64,000 nt of DNA from Ypsolopha sequella (GCA_934047225.1 OW203985.1:11517201-11581200), one strand, 5' to 3'. Shown: positions 1 to 10,875, numbered from the stretch's first letter. Program-made: numbers and translations. Notes: generated by a model from the sequence alone, not told the origin.

Positions 1-1
1 T

Positions 2-64
2 CCTCATCCAGCCGCTACCTGCAACATCCTTTAGATTGTCGGTCCAGCGGGCAATAGGTCGGTC
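2..64 (-). pseudogene. LINE ORF2 C-terminal fragment (RTE-like)
   Basis: Read on the minus strand, this stretch is open for about 21 codons and gives a segment with R-W-T-D-N followed by a W-M-R motif. This resembles the 'GRP..RW.DD......W.R' tail near the C-terminus of RTE-type non-LTR retrotransposon polyproteins. The rest lies outside the window or is deleted. The family call is from memory of that tail motif and is moderate at best. Confidence 0.5.
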
Positions 65-1041
65 TCAGTGGCGTGCACAGAACTTTTTGCCAGAAAAGCA
101 ATCAGAAGGTCAAGTAGGACAATAAAAAAAATATGAAAAAATTTAAATAACACTTTGAAAAAAAAAAGTTTGTATGAAAATGTCCACTCTAGGGTAGACT
201 CACATGACTCCTTTTAGGCCTGATACTGAATGCGGACTTTTGCATTGCTTGTAAAAAAAAAATATGTCATCCACAGAGTACTATATTGCTACATCTGGCA
301 ATAAAAAAATCAAACAACAACAACAACGAAACTGTGTTGAGTGTTACCAACGTCTGCAAAAAAAAACCCTAAACTGTACTTTGTCAGTCACAAGAGGTGC
401 CTATTAATCACGTGACGTATATTTGGCTGAAATTTAACGCCCTACCATCTCGGTTATTAAATTTTAAAAGGCAAATAAACTAGTTGTTCACCCCGAACTA
501 TGAACTCGCGATTCGATCTCGACCGATATGGCTCGAACTTAAAAATTCAAATTTCATGAAGTTCCGATCAGCGATACTCGAGTTATGGTCGGACAAACAC
601 ACAACAATTCATACATACATACATAATTATATTTGGTATCTCTCATGTATGATTGTCAATATTAATCCATCACAGAAATTGTTGTCATCAAAAATTATAT
701 TTATTTTAATAATGCATTACTTCATAACAAATAAAATTAACCGATCAATCTGGGATTTCGTAACAAGACAGCAACACTTACTGCGTTCAGTTATGTTTAT
801 ACTGTGACCCAGACATGGACTTCATGTTCTGTTCTGTGACTCTGACAGTAATATTTTTTAACTTGATGGCAAGCGACACATTTCTATACAGCCTTCAGTC
901 AAGTGACGTCACACGAAGGTCAAATGAAAGTTGCAAGCTTTTTCGTAAAAATATTCATCATCATGAGGTTTTTCAGAACAAAAGTTCTAAAATTTGGCTT
1001 ATTAAACCTAAATCTCGAAATGGTTTTCGAATTAACACACC
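65..1041. other. AT-rich non-coding stretch
   Basis: Homopolymer-rich intergenic sequence with short chance ORFs (484-807 and 815-1045 on plus) that show no recognisable domain. I see no gene here. Confidence 0.5.
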
Positions 1042-1586
1042 TTAACATATTTTAATATATGCGAATTCTTTAAAGGAGTGCAGCAATCTGCTATCGTCTT
1101 TCTCGCAGTTTGCTCCAACAGAGTGATTCGACGTCATATTATTAATTAGCAACGTTTTGAAGCTATTAATAAACTGGTTGCATGTTGGGTTAACATTGCG
1201 TATGCCATTGCTTCTTATAGCACAAAAGAAGTTCTCTAATGGGTCCTGGCTTAAACTTCTCGTGAGAAGCGATGTTACCCCATGTTGAGTTTCAATATAT
1301 TTGAACATTTCTTATAATGTTTGGATATTTCTAATCCAATTTCTTATTGATGGTACTTGAAGGTACTGTGTTACGCCATGCTTAGTCATCGTTTTAAATC
1401 TAATCGACCGCAGAATTGGTAAAATTTCGTCCCACAGCTTCCAATGTGGCGAATTTTATTTCATACATACTTTGTATGTTTTTGCGCTGCCTTTATACGA
1501 GTTACCATTGAATGAGTCAAATAACTTGTCAAATATTAACAGAAGCTCAGCAGTATCTTGACACTCTGCCGGTAGCACACCACGTT
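1042..1586 (-). pseudogene. C-terminal exon of P-like transposase
   Basis: This exon follows acceptor TATTTTCAG (exon starts at 1586, phase matches the donor at 2161). It reads through F-D-K-L-F-D-S, then S-L-S-Q-D-P-L-E-N-F-F with a following N-P-T-C-N-Q-F, which is the conserved C-terminal block of P/THAP9 transposases. Two in-frame TAA codons interrupt it (1456-1458 and 1312-1314), and the frame otherwise holds across the whole block. The last open part is 88 codons, ending at 1042. Confidence 0.8.
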
Positions 1587-1614
1587 CTGAAAATAAAAGC
1601 AAAATTTGTTAAAC

Positions 1615-1672
1615 GCTCTGTAGTCTACTGGTTGGACTTCTGATGGAGATCGCGAACTCAAATCCAGTAGCA
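1615..1672 (+). repeat. Possible tRNA-derived SINE remnant
   Basis: The stretch has an A-box-like TAGTCTACTGGTTGGA and, about 20 bases later, a B-box-like GCGAACTCAAATCC. This looks like the head of a tRNA-derived SINE lying in an intron of the P-like gene. It does not fold as a complete tRNA. Weak call. Confidence 0.25.
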
Positions 1673-2040
1673 TACAATGGTTAATCTGCGTGCTTCAAAA
1701 GGTACGTTAAGCTTTCATAGTGAGCCAATTCGTTTGAAATTGATAACGTCAAGGGCAATTATTTTTTCTATGCTGAGTCAGATGATTTTTTAACAGCACC
1801 ATTGAGGTCGTAGATATCTGTAGGAAGGAGGTATTAGTTTCAACTTCTCAAGAGGCCTGTGAAAATTGGTATTGACAGACTGATAGGCGGACAAAGTGAT
1901 AAGGGATCTGTTTTTTCTCATTTCGAGTTACGGAGTCCTAAAAACGACAATAAACTATTAAGCCTTTGGCACATACAAAGCTGGGCTGCATTAGGGGGTT
2001 AGCGGGCGAATAACTATGGAAGTATATGAGCAACGCCAAA

Positions 2041-2090
2041 AGAAAGCGCGGCGTAATGAGCAAGGCATGACATGTCACGCCGCGCTTTCT
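2041..2090. repeat. Perfect 14-bp inverted repeat in the last intron
   Basis: AGAAAGCGCGGCGT at 2041-2054 is exactly complementary to ACGCCGCGCTTTCT at 2077-2090, with a 22-base loop. It is GC-rich within an AT-rich intron, so it is either a tiny inserted foldback element or the two ends of one. Confidence 0.6.
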
Positions 2091-2160
2091 GTGAGGCGTG
2101 TCTAATACGCCGCGTTATTTAGTCTGTACGCGGCATAAAACTAAATAATAAAAAACTTAC

Positions 2161-3274
2161 TTGCACAAAACCGCATAATTGCAGATACCCGTTGGCTGAA
2201 AACCTGGGCTGCGTGAAGTACCTTCATTTTTGGTATTTTTTCCTTATAGACATGGCTTTCTGTTAATTTTTGCAAGGTTCTTATTTCAGCTTCCCCTTTA
2301 TCTTCTTCATATAACATCTGCAAATGTTCCCACTTTGCCAGCTTTACTTCATTATTATGGACAAATCTTATTTGTTTGTCAATAAAATTATTTCTTATCC
2401 CTTTCAAAAGGTGTGGCGGATCAAACAGTGGAAATATTTTTCTGTCTTCAATTTCGATCGCTGAACTTTTATATTCTTCTCCACGGCGCAAGTAATTTGC
2501 CTTGGTTTCTTGCTGAAGACTGTTTATGGCCGCCATGTTTGAAGCAGATTGGTCGCAAACGGTACAAACAATCTGTAGACCAGTGCTGGATTCTTCAGAT
2601 ACTACCCTTTTTATTAATTCTTTTAATAGATTACTTTTTGTTGCAGCTTGACAAAAAGTAAAACATACTGGTTGCTTAAACCTTCCTTTAAGGCCTTTGA
2701 TCATAAAGACCAATGCATGGTCAGCAAGTTTCTTATTTTTCTCTTCACCATGGTCTTCAAATCCGACTATTTCATCTTGTTCCTTGTCGTAGTGAAGCCC
2801 TGCTGATAACGACACTTCATCGAACAATAAAGCGCACAGTCTTTGTTCAGCTGATAGCCTAAGCACATTTTTTTTTAAATTGTCTATTATTACCTCATTG
2901 ATGCCCGGTTTTAAAACTAAGCAGCTCAGTAACTGTTGCAGTGTTCTTTTTGACGGCAAAGTAAATTTTAACCTTCTCATTAAATTGTACGCTTTTGCAC
3001 TTTGTTTCAGAATAGTCAACGACAAAATTTTTTTCCTTAATGGAAAATCGTCGTCCTCTTGCAGCTTTAGCGTGTTTTAACTGCATGAAAGTAAACAATT
3101 TTGCAGGTTCTGGAAGTTTCTCAATAGCTTTTACAAAAGCAGTAGACTTCGATAATTTTTCTGCCTTTCGAATCATTTTTGTTTGTGATTTGCATTTAAG
3201 TCTCAGTTTCGTTAATTTGTTTTTTAAATTTATCACCTCTTTGGATTTTCTAATTTCGCTGGCTGGCTTAGCAA
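2161..3274 (-). pseudogene. Catalytic-region exon of P-like transposase
   Basis: The exon begins after acceptor TTTACAG (exon base 3274) and ends at donor GTAAGT (2160-2155). It contains the basic coiled segment L-K-N-K-L-T-K-L-R-L, the R-G-R-R-F region, then L-P-S-K-R-T-L-Q, A-L-L-F-D-E-V-S-L and the F-D-P-P-H-L-L-K-G-I-R-N block. All of these are landmarks of the P-element transposase RNase H-like fold. A run of seven T at 3028-3034 (A7 in the coding strand) puts the two halves in different frames; removing one base would rejoin them. The downstream half alone is open for 294 codons. The E of the D-E pair and the D before P-P-H are retained, so decay looks recent in this exon. Confidence 0.85.
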
Positions 3275-3607
3275 CTGTAAAAAGAACATAAAAATTGTAT
3301 TTAAAATGTGAAATACTAAAATAACAATTAATAAATAAAACGCTGATTTAGTCAAGAAAATAAATTCTCAACATAAAAAAATAGTTGCCATTATCAAATG
3401 TAACAGTAGATATTCACTACAAAAGTATAGAATTAATATGCAATATTGGATTTATATTTATCACTACAGATTTGCTATAAGAAATCAATCACTAAAGATA
3501 AGCTCCCCTATGTACATAGTGTGTCTAGGCCACATGTAGGTACCAAATAAACCCAAAGGAATGATCGGACAGGAATACACTTTAAAACTAAAAACTAATA
3601 TTCACCT

Positions 3608-4031
3608 GTAGATATCTTTTCGCTACGTGTTTGGTGTTCTCCAAGAGTAGGCTGTTCTAATTGAGATTGTTGAATATTGAGACTCAATGAGGGTCCTGAA
3701 ATTATAATAATATACACCATAATTATGTATAAAAACCAGTCAAGTGCATGTAGTTCTAAGGGGGGGGGGGGGCATACGTTAGTAAATATAGGTAGCTGAA
3801 GTATATATTTTTACAATCAGCTTTTTAATACCTACAAATCGATATCCATATTGTCTTTTTAGGATTATATTTTTTTAATAACAAATTTAAACATTTATTA
3901 TTTAATTTAAACAAATATTCACCTGAACAATTATTTCCATGTGGTTGGTGTTGTGAGTGAGACAAATTTTCTGCAGGCTTTGGCTCTTCTAGTTGACATT
4001 CCTAGATGCTGAGACCTGATGAAGACGCTGG
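3608..4031 (-). pseudogene. Two short linker exons of the P-like transposase
   Basis: Two small exon-like blocks sit between the THAP and catalytic parts: about 4031-3927 (acceptor TTCCAG, donor GTGAAT) and about 3698-3608 (acceptor TTTCAG, donor GTGAAT). Both start and end in phase 1 and encode similar Q/E/P-rich peptides (for example S-Q-L-E-Q-P and C-Q-L-E-E-P), suggesting an old internal duplication. The first carries an in-frame TAG. No known domain is visible. In THAP9-like proteins this position is a low-complexity linker. Confidence 0.45.
3731..3766 (+). repeat. Short 5' fragment of the AACCGGTCAAGTGCGAG-type repeat
   Basis: AAAACCAGTCAAGTGCATG resembles the start of the repeat at 4061, then runs into a G12 homopolymer at about 3761-3772. 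It is truncated after about 35 bases. Confidence 0.4.
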
Positions 4032-4060
4032 AATAATAGATTTATTATAATTTATCAAAA

Positions 4061-4739
4061 AAACCGGTCAAGTGCGAGCAGGACTCGAGCCCTGTGGGTT
4101 CCTTTCCATTAAAATAGAATTTATAAACTTTACAAAATTACACAATTTACACAATTACAAACTTATGAAACTACAAAATGTATGAACCAAACTGCAAAAT
4201 TACGTTGGTTGAATATTCGGGGATGTAACCCTAAAACTACATAATAAATTGACGTGTTTAGTATTTGTTATTTAAAAACATACAGCATATATGGTACACA
4301 ATATACAGAAATTACAAATTTCTTTTTTTACAAAAATTGGTCTTTGGGATAGCTGTAACAAAATTGGTCTAAAAATTACAACTTTGACAGCCCTCCATTT
4401 GTTGGCATTTGAAGATAAAAATATATTTATACTCTACTCAATGAGCTCTAGACAATGATAACCCACAAGCTAGGATATGAAAAAAGTATTTTTTTTTTTC
4501 ATCTCCATTTGTATGTATGAGGCCCCTCTGAAAAATAATCTAATAACATTTTTATTTCAAAATTCGGTTTTAGGTCAACATTTTACATAACATATAAAAA
4601 TTTCAGGTCTCTATCTCTTTCCGTCTACGAGCTAGAGACCTGTGACATATGGACAGACCAGACAGAGAGACAGACGGACGGACAGCAGACTGACATTAAT
4701 AGGGCTCCGTTTTGCCCTTCGGGTACGGAACCTTAAAAA
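4061..4739 (+). mobile_element. Dispersed lepidopteran repeat (AACCGGTCAAGTGCGAG ... GGGTACGGAACC)
   Basis: It begins AAACCGGTCAAGTGCGAG and ends with a degenerate 'GACAGACGGACGGACAG ... AATAGGGCTCCGTTTTGCCC ... GGGTACGGAACC' block. I know this pair of ends as a very common non-autonomous repeat in Lepidoptera; whether it belongs to the Helitron-like Lep1 group I cannot confirm here. The copy sits wholly inside an intron of the P-like transposase and has no coding capacity. Confidence 0.6.
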
Positions 4740-4774
4740 TATTGCATAATAAAATTGTCTGATTAAATACTTAC

Positions 4775-5437
4775 ATAGATGTAATGTAGGTACACTATTT
4801 GCTGTCAGTCGTTTACTCGGTGAATAATATTTTTCACCAAAATGTCGTTGACACAACCTGACATTGTTGAAAATGTATTTGTTGCCTTTGCTCTGTGTTG
4901 TAAGATCTAACACTGATTTCCACAACATGAACCTGTCTTCATTTGGATACTCGTAATGTGGAAACCGATGAATAGGAACTGAAAATAATTAAAATAGGTT
5001 ACGTTTCCTATGGCCACTGTTAAATGATAAAATTTATTGTACATAGTTCACACTCGGGAAAACCTCTGACACCCCCTCGGGGATTCGTGTTTTGGCGATA
5101 TATTTATATTTATATATTTTATAAAATATCAGAAAACTGTCAAACCCGGACAACTTTCTTGCTTCTTTCTTCATGTAATTTACAAAGAAATACTAGGGTG
5201 TGTGTCGATAAGTGGGCACGATTAGGTACACAGGATACTACCGATTTTCATCTGCTACGATCCTGACATAGGTACCTCTTTCGCCTCTTCTACATCCTTC
5301 AATCTAATCATCTTATTTTTTTCTGGTTAGTACTTAATCAGGGATAATATTACATTAATTGTGAATTATGATCATGAATAACACTTACCATCCGGTTTAC
5401 ATCCAAAATGACATTTTTTATCTCTTCGTTTCGGCAT
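4775..5437 (-). pseudogene. THAP zinc-finger exons 1 and 2 of the P-like transposase
   Basis: Exon 1 (5437 down to 5389) starts with ATG and encodes a short basic start followed by C-H-F-G-C, the first cysteine pair of a THAP C2CH finger. Its donor reads GTAAGTG. Exon 2 (4978 down to 4775) follows an acceptor TTTTCAG. It supplies the conserved H-R-F-P, a W, the C-Q-R-H-F pair and the closing S-V-P-T-L that stands where THAP domains have A-V-P-T. Spliced length is about 85 residues, the normal size of a THAP domain, with no stop. Downstream of the donor at 4774 translation would run into repeat DNA, which supports splicing here. THAP domains in P transposases recognise sites near the element ends. 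Confidence 0.8.
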
Positions 5438-8378
5438 ATTTCCAATCCAAATTCGTGGGCAGCTCAGAGTCCGATTTTTGTAAGCAAGTTGTCTCAGGTA
5501 AGGAGGATGTCACCAAATCATACGAAGCAGGAAGTCGTTAAAAATAGCGATTTTTAGCAATGAAAATTTTACACGAATCAAATTTTAAATTTCAAATTAA
5601 AAAACTGCTTCAAGAAAATTTTCACAACAATTATGTTGCCAGACAAAAAACAAAATCTACCAAAAGTTACGTAGTACAATGAAGTCACATAACATTGACC
5701 GCGATTTTAACATTAGACAATAGTTTTAAACTCGGTTCGAAATAATAGACTGTCAGAATAATATTGAAAAGTAATGTTTATTTTACATCTGCTGTTCACA
5801 TAACTACAGTTTTTGCTTCGCTTTTGTTAATATGTTTGTTTTTATTTATTTATTATTATTTTATTTATATGTATATTATTGTACATTAACACACATATTT
5901 AACCAACCATCACGTTTGGGACGTAAAAATGGTCGGTGAAAAGTGAGTGTACCAACTGTAACTTTCTTTTATGTTTTTAACAAATATTAGTGAGCATACA
6001 TTTTTTTTTTGCTCGCCGTACAAATTTACAGTACGATTACTATAGTCGTAGTCGGCCTCGATCAGCATGCAAATTGAAAGTAAATTTTGCCTGCTGATGT
6101 GTGCGAGTATTTTTACTGTACGAACGCATATCAATCAAAATTTTGTGAATTGAATAATAGAACTTACAAAACGTTTTTTTTATTTCAACATGTCAGCCCT
6201 ATTAGAGCGTGCGCTGCCGATAGATCGCACGCTGTACTAGTACAGCGTTTTTACATGTATTTTCTGACAGTACATAGCGTAGTGAACAATTTGCGTAGGT
6301 ATTTTCATTTTACAAGTGAGAGAAATACCTGTTACGTAATAACTACTATATAATCTACCCCTGTTCATAACTTAAATGAAAAAATTGATGGCACACGCAT
6401 GACACATTTTTATGCATTACCTATAAGTTTTTCTGAAAGTTATATTCCCCACCGAAAACAACTTCTGGTTACGACACACAGCATTAGTTTGTGTAGCTGT
6501 GGCAGGCAAATAGTAAAATATCACCGTTTATAAACGGCGTCGTCAGTTTATAAACGCTCGCTGTTTTTCAATTTGCTGTACGCCAATTGAAAAATGCCCA
6601 CCGTTTTTAAAATGATTTCTAAAAAGCCGAATTAGAAAAGTCTTTTACTAACAAGTAGGTGCGACGACAAGCGGAGCAAATGGTCCTTTTCTACTGACTT
6701 TGAGAGTCAATCAAGACCCAGAAGTCCAACCTTACAGGAATAGTACCACTTACTCCACGTTCATGAATACAAACCTACCGAATCCAATTGACGTCCGGCT
6801 ATTCCAGAACAACAGTCGAAAGAAGTTTTTTTAAAACTGAAGCTTAAGTATTTCCACAAATAAAACGGGTATTTACTATCAATAAGGCTAAAAATGAGAA
6901 TTGCCCTCTAGGAAGTTATAAATTGATTTGCAAGGAAACAATTTTTTTTTTTCTTGTACCTCCATTAAAAAGTGTCCGGTGGTTATGAGGCATATCGGCT
7001 ATCTACGGCTCCTTATAGCGTTGTTTCTGTCACCAGACGTTTAGTGCTTATTAAACACCGAGCACTGTACTCGAAATAAGTTTTGAAAATAGAACATTCT
7101 GGACCCGGTTGCGAAAAGATATTTACGAAATATTGTATGAAACATTTCATAATCGGTTAGGTTTTTTTGACGTTCTACAACAGCTTACAATTTAAGGGGA
7201 AAACATGGCGGATTTTTCAGAAAGTAATTCTGATTGACGAATTAATATCTATTCCACCTGAAAAAATCTATTCCACGATGTAAGCCTTGGGTTCTTTATT
7301 ACACGTCGCGAAATATACTATTATTTTTTAAAGTGATGCTTTCATGCTTTACTCGATTTGTGTAAAGTAAAAAAAACTGGTGGCAATAGGCGATCATAAT
7401 TCAGTATCATTTTAAATAATACTGAACTGAATAATATTTATCATAGTATATATATGATAATTGGACCGCTAGATAATTGTCGAAATCTTAAAATTCTACC
7501 AAAATTAACAATTAAAGAGTATAGCAACCCTATGCCGAAATATCACGGGAATGCCACCTACCTTACCGCCATCTAGTGTAAAGACTGTGAAACCTGCGAC
7601 TTTGTTTTATGTCCCCCATCACATGATGGCACCACTTTATATGTATTATTTTTATTTATGCGCTAGTAGGGAAAATTCACACCCCTGATGCTGATCACAA
7701 AGTTCTGCCTCCAAAAATGTGCGTTTGGAGTAAAGGAAGTGTGCCTTCGCGGCAGCGAGCTACGTTCCTATTGGTTGCTTGCAAAAATACCACTTCCGTT
7801 CCTCCAAAAACATTACAAAAACAATAACTTGGCCAATTAAATTAAACCTAACCCTACCTGTGGAATGGAGACAATTATCATTTTATTTACAAGGCTTTGT
7901 ACATAGAAATTAGCAATGTTATGAAAATAATTGAAACTCACTGACTCGAATGCAAACATGGCGCTGGCGGTTGTATAAACCGGAAACACATTTTATAGAC
8001 TTGAAAACTTTGATCACATAAATTATGCAAAATGACATGAGTAACTAAATTAAAATCTACGAGGTAACTCAAGTAAATTAACATTATCTTAGGCATTAAT
8101 AATTAGAAATAAGTAAGGAAAGTTTCTAAATCAAAATCTAACAACATTCCAAGAATAATTTTAAAGCTTCCGGGTTAAATTATTCATAATTTATTTTGGT
8201 GTATATTTTTTGTTTGTATGTAAATGAATTTTTGTATTTTAATTATTTTAACGAAAATAAACTTATGTTCGTTCCTTGGTAGGCCTTTAATTTTATGTCC
8301 GTGGCATAACATATAGGTAGGTACATACATTGAATTATGTACTGTCAAATGCTTTTTTGTTTTATATATTACACAAAC
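5438..8378. other. Intergenic AT-rich region
   Basis: No gene recognised. Small ORFs (for example 5910-6134 minus, 6087-6353 plus) have no domain. There is a perfect 14-bp palindrome CCGTTTATAAACGG at about 6523-6536, followed by a second TTTATAAACG half-site. Nothing else could be assigned. Confidence 0.5.
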
Positions 8379-8477
8379 GCAGTAAGATTGTGGATTTCAC
8401 TGCGCCAAACTGTTTCTGCCTCACCATCAATCAGTATATTTAAGAAAAGAATAAAAGATTACTTACTACCTGTATAG
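8379..8477 (+). pseudogene. LINE ORF2 C-terminal tail, 5'-truncated
   Basis: Thirty-two codons in one frame give A-V-R-L-W-I-S-L-R-Q, then S-I-F-K-K-R-I-K-D-Y-L-L and a TAG stop at 8475-8477. The pattern W-x-S-L-P followed by F-K-K-R-x-K-x-Y-L is the usual extreme C-terminus of Jockey/CR1-type LINE reverse transcriptases. It is preceded by unrelated AT-rich DNA, as expected for 5' truncation at insertion. Confidence 0.55.
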
Positions 8478-8907
8478 GTATATATGATTAGTAGGTTATA
8501 TAATTTTTAGTAAGCAAAATTTTTGTTCCTATATTTCGGACCTTTGGTTATAATTTTATAATACTTATGATGAAATGAAATCTAGAATAAATATAAAAAT
8601 CCGTAGATTTTTCATTCATATTTCCGTAGACGACGCCCAAATTCCGCAGATCTATGTAACAACACTTCATGAAATCATTTGAATTCTTCTGGAATCGGAT
8701 ACTTTTCGAAATGTTCCGGTGATTCGCCTGATTCAGCGCGAAAAGATGTGCGAGAATAGAATCCAAAAATTAGTTTCGTTCGGCTTGTTTGGAGTATATG
8801 AATGTGCTTTTATCACATCTCACTCACACAATCATATAACACCCCTCAGTCTAATTCTCCTGGTGTACTGCTCTCATCTGACTGTATTACTTCTTCGTTA
8901 CTTCTAA

Positions 8908-9005
8908 CCCTGCGGTCCGTAATAGAATTACAATGGATCATAAGCCATTCACTTCATACTTTCGTAATCGATTTTAGCGATATAATTCTATTACGGAACG
9001 CAGGG
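8908..9005. mobile_element. 98-bp Harbinger-type MITE with TAA target duplication
   Basis: The 23-bp end CCCTGCGGTCCGTAATAGAA... (8908-8930) is repeated inverted at 8983-9005 with one mismatch. Both sides are flanked by TAA (8905-8907 and 9006-9008), the 3-bp TWA target duplication typical of PIF/Harbinger elements. The 52-bp interior has no coding capacity. Confidence 0.75.
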
Positions 9006-9177
9006 TAAATTCGTGATGAATTGAATGAATGAATGAATGAATGAATGAATTGACACTTTATTGTACACAAAAGACATACAGTAATCAAAAGTAACGTAGT
9101 TAGAACCGACTTTGCCTCAAAACAATTCTCTAATCAATCAACTCATTTATACAACAAGATTAACAGAGTGTTGAAAA

Positions 9178-9868
9178 TCTACACCATGACTTACCATAAA
9201 TGCAAGAAAACCCTTGTATTATGGCTAAAGACGTTGACGTACGAACAGACAAACGATTTAATTGCAAGAGACCGCTCCTAGCTTTATAGCTAGATTACTT
9301 GTAATCCCTCTGTCATAATACTATCACACCCTCTCTCATTTCCCCCCTACACACACACACACCCTCACACACACACCCCTCACACACACAAACCCTCTCT
9401 CACGCATGCATATTCACCCTTACCCGTGTATATATAAATATAATTTTGTATTCACTCCCTAGAAGTAATTACTACTGATCCCAAGACCTTGGTCGTAGGG
9501 CTAGGGAGTCATGCACTTTCTAATATAACTCCTTTGTCATCTGTCTGCCCTTTATCATTTATTATTAATATTATATAATTTTTTCAAAATTTTGCGTGTA
9601 AGAAAAAAAAATTAAATTACAATATATGTATAGTTAAAAAAAAATATATATACAACAATTAAGTAATTAAGTATATACCATTCGTCTTAACTTCTTCTAA
9701 ATTATATTTGTCATATTTTGTGTAGTTTACAAATGTTTAAATTCATATCCATAGAACGAGCGGGCCTCTCCTATTACAGGTTACTAAACTTAAAAGGGGA
9801 GTCCCAAACCATGTAAACTGTGAACTGTAAACAATAAACGAATTTTGAATTTTGAATTTTGAAAAGAA
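9178..9868 (+). mobile_element. Nested LINE 3' fragment with 16-bp target duplication
   Basis: A plus-strand insertion is bounded by AACAGAGTGTTGAAAA (9162-9177) and AACAGAGTATTGAAAA (9869-9884), a 16-bp duplication with one difference. It starts with a short ORF2 tail (about 9184-9285, ending in TAG). It then has a CA-rich 3' UTR with the block GATCCCAAGACCTTGGTCGTAGGGC, and ends in AATAAACGAATTTTGAATTTTG, a (GAATTTT)n tail. The same 3' UTR block recurs inverted at 15960-16200. Confidence 0.7.
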
Positions 9869-10191
9869 AACAGAGTATTGAAAACATAATTTTGTACAAA
9901 GGCGGACTTATCACTTGAAGCGATTTCTTCCAGCCAACCTTTGGGTGGTGAAGAAATAGTCACTAGAAAAGTAAAAATAGGGGGATAGACGTAATAGATA
10001 GAGTAAATTCAATGAAAAACAATAAAGTGTTAATACAAATAACCTAACAAATTAAACTTAATTTTAATAGATATCATAGACTTACATAAACAAATACACA
10101 AGAATATATTAATAAATACATCTATAATATATAATATATATATGTATATACATTTAAATATCAATATAATAAGGGTAAATAAGTGATGAGA

Positions 10192-10875
10192 CTACCAACC
10201 TAATGAAACTTCATAGTGAGATCTGACTTTCCTCTTAAATATCGCCAAAGAAGACGACATACGAATCTCAGTAGGTAACTCGTTCCAAAGACACACAGCC
10301 TTGACCGCAAAAGAATTCCCATATGCAGTAGAAGTGTGCTTAGGGATACTAAGCAGGTGACTTTCCCTGCAGCGTAAGGAATTGACATAATTGAATTTGT
10401 CGCGAAGATATTCAGGAGCAGAGGAATCATTTAAAACGTTATATAGGAGACTTAATATGTGAGTATTCCTCCGAAGGTGAATTGGGAGCCACCTTAAACG
10501 AGCACTAAATTCTGAGACATTATCATACTTCCGCAATCCGTAGATAAAGCGAATGCACAAATTTTGGAGACGCTCGAGTTTGCTCAGTAGCTCCTGTGTT
10601 AGGTCAAGATAGCTTACATCAGCGTAATCAAGAATTGGGAGCAGAAGAGACTGTGCCAGCATAATTTTAGTTTGTAATGGAAGAAAGAACTGCAGTCGTT
10701 TGAGCGAGTGGTAGGCCCCAAACATTTTTTTACTAATGGCTCCGATTTGAGGAATCCATGACAATGTGTTATCCATGATGATGCCTAAATTTTTTACTCT
10801 GTTAACAAATGGGATAACATTATTGTCATACTCGATATTTGGAGCAGCACTCAGATTAAATTTGATCGTAATCAT
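10192..10875 (-). pseudogene. LINE reverse transcriptase C-terminal domain (remnant)
   Basis: The open frame of 227 codons matches the region downstream of the RT palm and thumb in Jockey/CR1-type LINEs. It has V-K-N-L-G-I-I-M-D (the 'K-x-L-G-x-x-x-D' motif), then L-P-I-L-D-Y-A-D, L-E-R-L-Q-N-L-C-I-R-F-I-Y-G, R-L-R-W-L-P-I-H-L-R-R, and the C-terminal L-W-N-E-L-P-T-E-I-R with F-K-R-K. The catalytic YxDD block and the endonuclease are missing, so it is a dead 5'-truncated copy. The stop is natural for the family, and the open frame suggests moderate age. Confidence 0.8.

Larger units (their letters stand above)
1042..5437 (-). pseudogene. P-element-like (THAP/THAP9-type) transposase, decayed, multi-exon
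   Basis: A minus-strand transposase of the P superfamily can be followed through six exon-like blocks: 5389-5437, 4775-4978, about 3927-4031, about 3608-3698, 2161-3274 and 1042-1586. Each junction examined has a GT donor (mostly GTAAGT or GTGAAT) and a pyrimidine-rich AG acceptor, and codon phase 1 is kept throughout. The order is an N-terminal THAP zinc finger, a linker, the RNase H-like catalytic region with its insertion, and the C-terminal 'Q-D-P-L-E-N-F-F' segment. These proteins bind element ends and carry out cut-and-paste transposition. The copy is dead: one in-frame stop lies in the third block, a 1-nt homopolymer frameshift at 3028-3034, and two in-frame stops in the last exon. I found no convincing terminal inverted repeats, so its outer limits are unknown. 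A host-domesticated THAP9-like gene is less likely given the stops. Confidence 0.8.
9009..10875 (-). mobile_element. 5'-truncated LINE with (ATTC)n tail, interrupted by a second LINE
   Basis: The minus-strand element runs from an ORF2 C-terminal remnant (10192-10875) through a 3' UTR to a tail of AATAAAGTGTCAATTCATTC repeats (9013-9060 on plus as GAAT units). Its 3' UTR is split by a plus-strand LINE fragment at 9178-9868. Insects of this order carry many CR1/Jockey-like LINEs with such short-repeat tails; the exact clade is not assigned. Confidence 0.65.

Noticed and set aside
484..807. A 107-codon plus-strand ORF in the AT-rich start of the window
   Set aside because: Hydrophobic, low-complexity translation of AT-rich DNA without a motif or splice context.
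9009..9060. GAAT microsatellite as a stand-alone repeat
   Set aside because: It directly follows an AATAAAGTGTCAA LINE end on the minus strand, so it is the LINE's tail.
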